The notes under the pieces are model-generated. The model was not told the origin of the DNA. It did not search any database and worked only from the letters and a program-made list of their open reading frames with translations. Position numbers and translations under genes: made by a program. A stretch of DNA of 9,371 bases from Acidobacteria bacterium UBA823 (GTDB taxonomy: Bacteria > Acidobacteriota > Vicinamibacteria > Vicinamibacterales > UBA823), in contig DBHR01000014.1 of NCBI GenBank assembly GCA_002296225.1, positions 1 to 9,371 of the forward strand. The letters are read 5' to 3'. Each line of letters opens with the position of its first letter. Positions within the stretch are counted from its first letter, which is position 1. Of this stretch, positions 6,633 to 9,371 are shown piece by piece.

Positions 6633-7910
6633 TCATCTGCTAGCCCTCCAAGAAACGTGCTCCGCTAGCACGTCATCGTAGAGTGCCAATAAGCGATCTG
6701 TAACTATCGGCCAGGAAAAACACCGTTCCACGAGTGCGCGCCCGGCTGCACCCATGCCGGCGAGACGGTGCTGCAGCCCTAGAGCCTCGGCCAAGACAGC
6801 CGCTAGTCCCACAGAGTCCCCTGGCGAAACCAGCCAGCCGGTTACCCCGGGTACCACTTTGTCAGGCAAACCCCCGGCCCGCGTGGCCACGACCGGCCTG
6901 CGATGAGCCATCGCTTCCAGAGTGGCGATCGAACTCCCTTCATACAGCGTAGGGTGTACGAACAACGTCGCTGCCTCGTACCAGGCGTGCAGTTCGCGAT
7001 CGGTCGTCGACCCGATAACGAGCGTTCGATCGTGCAGCCCGAGCTTTCTGACAAGTCGTTCCAGAGTCGAGCGATAGTGCCCGTCACCCACGATGACCCA
7101 CCGCCATCGGCTCACTTCAGGGCTTCGACGCAACTGAGCAAGCGCGCTGGCGAGAACGTCAAAGCCTTTATTCCGCTCAAGCCGACCAACACTAAGGAAC
7201 ACCGCGTCGTCGCTAGGGATCGCCCGGGCGGCGCGCGTCTCTGCCCCCTCGGCCGGTCCTGCTAACGCGTCGCACCGTCGAACGTCCACGGCGTTAGGAA
7301 TGACACAGACGGACGACTCTGGAACACGCAAGTGAGTGATGGTGCTCGATACGAGCGCGCGATCTGTCGCGAGGATTCTGCTGGCGTAACGCGCGCACCG
7401 GCGCACCGCGACCTGCAGAGGCCGATAGGCGATGCGTTTGAGGCGGGCCCGCCGTGGATCAGTCCCGCCGAACTCCTCCAAGCCGTGGGGTGTGAATACG
7501 AGTGGAACCGACGAAGCGGGCGCCGGGAAGACCGCGCCCAGCACGCTCGCACCGTGACCGTGCACTAGGTCGACCTGACCATCATTTAATAGTTGGGCCG
7601 CCTGCCGTCCAGCTCGGAAGCCAAAGCAGAGATACGCGGTGTTCCGTTCGAGCACCGTCGTCCCACGACGGCCGGCAAATGGGAACGTCCGATACCGAAT
7701 GGTACGTAGTGTCAACCGCTCGTCACGCAGCCAGTCGGTCTCAGTCCCCACACCTGCTCGAGAGGCCGGCCTCGTGATAAGCGTAACAGCAACTTCGCGC
7801 TTGAGCAGGTGGCGCGCGAGGTCGTCAACGTGCCGCTCAAGTCCGCCCGGACCGTGCAGGGTGGCACTCGCACGGGTTACTAACGCCACTCGGAGAGACG
7901 ATCGGATCAT
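6633..7910 (-). CDS. GT4 family glycosyltransferase
   Basis: This 425-residue retaining GT-B enzyme is of normal GT4 length. The N-terminus has VALVTRASATLHGPGGLERHV, with the glycine loop PGGLERHV at 21-28. HGHG lies at 117-120 and PHGLEEFG at 141-148. The donor domain shows SVGRLERNKG (240-249), IVGDGHYR (273-280) and YEGSSIATLE (323-332), with both glutamates of the E-x7-E nucleotide-sugar site (E324, E332). I start it at ATG 7910, not at 7988, because this ATG forms a 4-bp ATGA overlap with the stop of the upstream GT4. The homologous first strand begins a few residues later, and the extra 26 residues from 7988 are unlike any GT4 N-terminus. It is the last gene of the minus-strand operon and converges on the GT9 gene. 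The frame continues open for 15 codons after the TGA with a WEAAH-containing tail. Sugar and acceptor are unknown. Confidence 0.92.
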   Translation of the reverse strand: MIRSSLRVALVTRASATLHGPGGLERHVDDLARHLLKREVAVTLITRPASRAGVGTETDWLRDERLTLRTIRYRTFPFAGRRGTTVLERNTAYLCFGFRAGRQAAQLLNDGQVDLVHGHGASVLGAVFPAPASSVPLVFTPHGLEEFGGTDPRRARLKRIAYRPLQVAVRRCARYASRILATDRALVSSTITHLRVPESSVCVIPNAVDVRRCDALAGPAEGAETRAARAIPSDDAVFLSVGRLERNKGFDVLASALAQLRRSPEVSRWRWVIVGDGHYRSTLERLVRKLGLHDRTLVIGSTTDRELHAWYEAATLFVHPTLYEGSSIATLEAMAHRRPVVATRAGGLPDKVVPGVTGWLVSPGDSVGLAAVLAEALGLQHRLAGMGAAGRALVERCFSWPIVTDRLLALYDDVLAEHVSWRASR

Positions 7911-9160
7911 ATCCGCCCCACCAACTCTCGGTAGAGCGCTTCGACACGACCGACGACAACCGGTGCTGCAAATCGTCGCTCGACCCAATCACGGGCACCG
8001 TATCCCAACCGGCGTCTCAACTCGGTGTCCTCGCTCAGGCGCCGCACGTCGTCTCCCAGCGCCTCGGTCGTCGTCGACAGCAATCCAGTCTCTCCCTGCT
8101 TCACGATGTCGCGCGTGCCTCCGGTGTCCATCGCGGCCGTCGGTACGCCAAGCGCAGCAGCTTCCAACAACACCCGACTTAACGATTCCGGACCGTGCGA
8201 CGGAAAGATGAGGATCGACGCATGCCCCAACCATCGGAGTGTCTCTGCTCGTGGCAGCCAACCCTGGAATTGAACGTCCACATTCGAGCGTGCGGCGTCC
8301 GCTGCGACCTCCGCCCGCTGCGACCCGTCGCCCACGATGACTAGCGGCCAGCGAAGCCCCGCGCGCACCATCGCGGGAATGAGTTTCGTGACCCCTTTAT
8401 TCGGCGCGAGCTTGCCCACGTATACGGCATACGGCTCCGAGAGCGGCGGTGCCGCGGTGGCGCTGGCCCGGATGCCCTCAACGTCAACGGGATTCGGGAT
8501 GACCTCGATCCGCGTCCCGCGCAGGTCGCCCGTACGTGATTGCAGGTCGAACGCAATCGCCGTGCTCACAGCAACGATCACGTCGGCCCGCGCAAGGGCA
8601 CGGCGTTTACTGGCCAGATTCATCCGCATATACGGAATGGCCGGAAGAGCGAGCGGCCAGGCCCATCTCGCTCTCGGCCTGACGCAACGGGTCATCATCG
8701 ACGGTGTACACGCCGGACACAACTCAGGCGCTTCGGGGTCGTGAATTAAATCGGCCCAGTAGCATAGCGGCCAATAGTCCCTAACGGTGCACACGACCGG
8801 CCGATGTTCCATCCGAGCTGCCAGTACGGCCGCTGGGCTACTCAGAAGGTGCTGGGCATGAAGCACATCGATCTGCTCTTCCCGAATGATCTCGCCGAGT
8901 GCGTGCGCGTACCGCCCGTAGAACCGCTCATTCCTGAAATAGTTCCGGATGAACGGCACAGGCGGCGCCCAGCCCCTCCACTCTCGAATGACAAAGCCGT
9001 CATACACCGCGGGCGCTCCCGCTCCCGACGCCCCGAAGTGCGGGCGAGAGACCACCACGTGATGGCCTCTCGCCCGTAATGTCTTGACCAACTCGTAGGT
9101 GCTCCACCCGCTGCCTCCGCATATCGGCGGAAATGCATCGGTGCTGACCAGAATCCGCAT
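7907..9160 (-). CDS. GT4 family glycosyltransferase with cysteine cluster
   Basis: This 417-residue GT4 protein starts MRILVSTDAFPPICGGSG, the usual first strand and glycine loop. HAQH (101-104) and CTVRDYWPLCYW (124-135) are in the acceptor half. They are followed by an insertion with C133, C148-x2-C151 and C159 that could bind a metal or form a structural knot. The donor half has VGKLAPNKG (248-256), IVGDGS (275-280) and PESLSRVLLE (324-333), keeping both glutamates E325 and E333 of the E-x7-E site. The ATG at 9160 is supported by AAGGAG at 9178-9173, with a 12-base spacing on the long side. It lies 135 bp after the preceding gene's stop, and its TGA overlaps the ATG of the next GT4, so the two are translationally coupled and probably act in successive steps of one glycan. 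The cysteine cluster is probably a subfamily trait; its role is not known to me. Confidence 0.92.
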   Translation of the reverse strand: MRILVSTDAFPPICGGSGWSTYELVKTLRARGHHVVVSRPHFGASGAGAPAVYDGFVIREWRGWAPPVPFIRNYFRNERFYGRYAHALGEIIREEQIDVLHAQHLLSSPAAVLAARMEHRPVVCTVRDYWPLCYWADLIHDPEAPELCPACTPSMMTRCVRPRARWAWPLALPAIPYMRMNLASKRRALARADVIVAVSTAIAFDLQSRTGDLRGTRIEVIPNPVDVEGIRASATAAPPLSEPYAVYVGKLAPNKGVTKLIPAMVRAGLRWPLVIVGDGSQRAEVAADAARSNVDVQFQGWLPRAETLRWLGHASILIFPSHGPESLSRVLLEAAALGVPTAAMDTGGTRDIVKQGETGLLSTTTEALGDDVRRLSEDTELRRRLGYGARDWVERRFAAPVVVGRVEALYRELVGRI

Positions 9161-9172
9161 CGATACTTAATG

Positions 9173-9178
9173 CTCCTT
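9173..9178 (-). promoter_or_regulatory. ribosome binding site of the cysteine-cluster GT4
   Basis: AAGGAG on the minus strand is the best Shine-Dalgarno match in the window. It lies 12 bases before the ATG at 9160, longer than the usual 5-9, and no other start codon in frame sits closer. Confidence 0.6.
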
Positions 9179-9295
9179 GGAGAACATTTATGTGTGCGTG
9201 CGCCCGATCACCTCAGAGCGCGATAAGCAACGGAACTCTTGCCGTATCGGCGACGAACGGTGAGGAGCCTAGCTTAGCGCGAGGTGCCAGACGGT

Positions 9296-9371
9296 TCAAC
9301 GGGGACGGACCGCTTCAGGCGCGTGCGCGGCCTCCCACGCGCGAGCGCGGCGCTGGGCTTCGGCGAGTTGG
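9296..9371 (-). CDS. 3' end of an unidentified gene (partial)
   Basis: Only the last 24 codons are in the window, read from the right edge to TGA at 9298-9296. The peptide is alanine- and arginine-rich (QLAEAQRRARAWEAAH, then APEAVRPR), consistent with a charged helical C-terminal tail. No family can be assigned. It is accepted as coding because the same WEAAH tail recurs in frame after the last GT4 of this strand (6600-6615), and because it lies upstream of two minus-strand genes in operon-like order. A 135-bp gap (9161-9295) separates it from the next gene; I see no clear promoter or terminator in that gap. Confidence 0.55.
   Translation of the reverse strand, partial: QLAEAQRRARAWEAAHAPEAVRPR
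9323..9338. repeat. 16-bp direct repeat, copy 2
   Basis: Identical to 6600-6615. Here it lies within the terminal codons (W-E-A-A-H) of the partial right-edge gene. Confidence 0.8.

Noticed and set aside
7911..7988. Longer N-terminus for the last GT4, starting at 7988
   Set aside because: The 26 additional residues overlap the end of the upstream GT4 and do not resemble a GT4 start. The ATG at 7910 gives the standard ATGA coupling and the expected first strand.
7639..8211. A 190-codon open frame on the + strand across the junction of the two minus-strand GT4 genes
   Set aside because: It lies antisense to two well-supported GT4 genes, its composition is the Arg/Ser-rich kind produced by GC-rich antisense reading, and it shows no recognisable domain.
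6600..9338. The 16-bp direct repeats as ends of a mobile element or integration sites
   Set aside because: Both copies code for the same peptide motif in the same phase, the interval holds two normal GT4 genes with no transposase or integrase, and no inverted ends are seen.

Overview
The window is a GC-rich bacterial glycan-assembly locus. It encodes six recognisable glycosyltransferases plus one sugar- or lipid-tailoring type methyltransferase, packed with short gaps and overlaps. The GT9 (heptosyltransferase-like) enzyme points to a Gram-negative cell envelope. The large GT-C protein with a C-terminal beta-rich domain, and the general style of the GT4 proteins, remind me of Acidobacteriota (Vicinamibacteria-like) genomes. 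That placement is recall and inference, not a search result.

Left half, mainly + strand: the 3' end of a membrane-anchored GT2 of the polyprenyl-phosphate sugar synthase (DPM1/GtrB-like) type (1-459); a GT4 glycosyltransferase (514-1749); a minus-strand class I SAM methyltransferase with an N-terminal zinc ribbon (2672-1716), whose 3' end overlaps the GT4 by 34 bp; an 841-residue polytopic GT-C-type glycosyltransferase (2781-5306); and a GT9 enzyme starting 6 bp later (5313-6476). The 108-bp gap 2673-2780 is the only divergent intergenic region and is the likely site of promoters for the methyltransferase and for the GT-C/GT9 pair.

Right half, minus strand: an operon entering from beyond the right edge. 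It holds the last 24 codons of an unidentified gene (9371-9296), a GT4 with a cysteine cluster (9160-7907), and a second GT4 (7910-6633) joined to it by a 4-bp ATGA overlap. The two halves converge on a short, relatively AT-rich gap at 6477-6632, where I find no convincing intrinsic terminator.

Working model (inference): the GT2 makes an undecaprenyl-phosphate monosaccharide, and the GT-C enzyme transfers that sugar on the periplasmic side of the inner membrane. The three GT4s and the GT9 extend a nucleotide-sugar-dependent glycan in the cytoplasm, and the methyltransferase decorates a sugar. No initiating phosphoglycosyltransferase, flippase, polymerase or ABC exporter lies in the window, so it is a fragment of a larger locus. 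The most unusual details are a perfect 13-bp inverted repeat inside the methyltransferase gene, a WEAAH-type peptide tail encoded both at the end of the right-edge gene and in frame just past the stop of the last GT4, and a T8 tract in the GT-C gene where loss of one base would give an immediate stop. I see no RNA genes, CRISPR array or mobile element. A glycan locus of this type is not in itself a new system.
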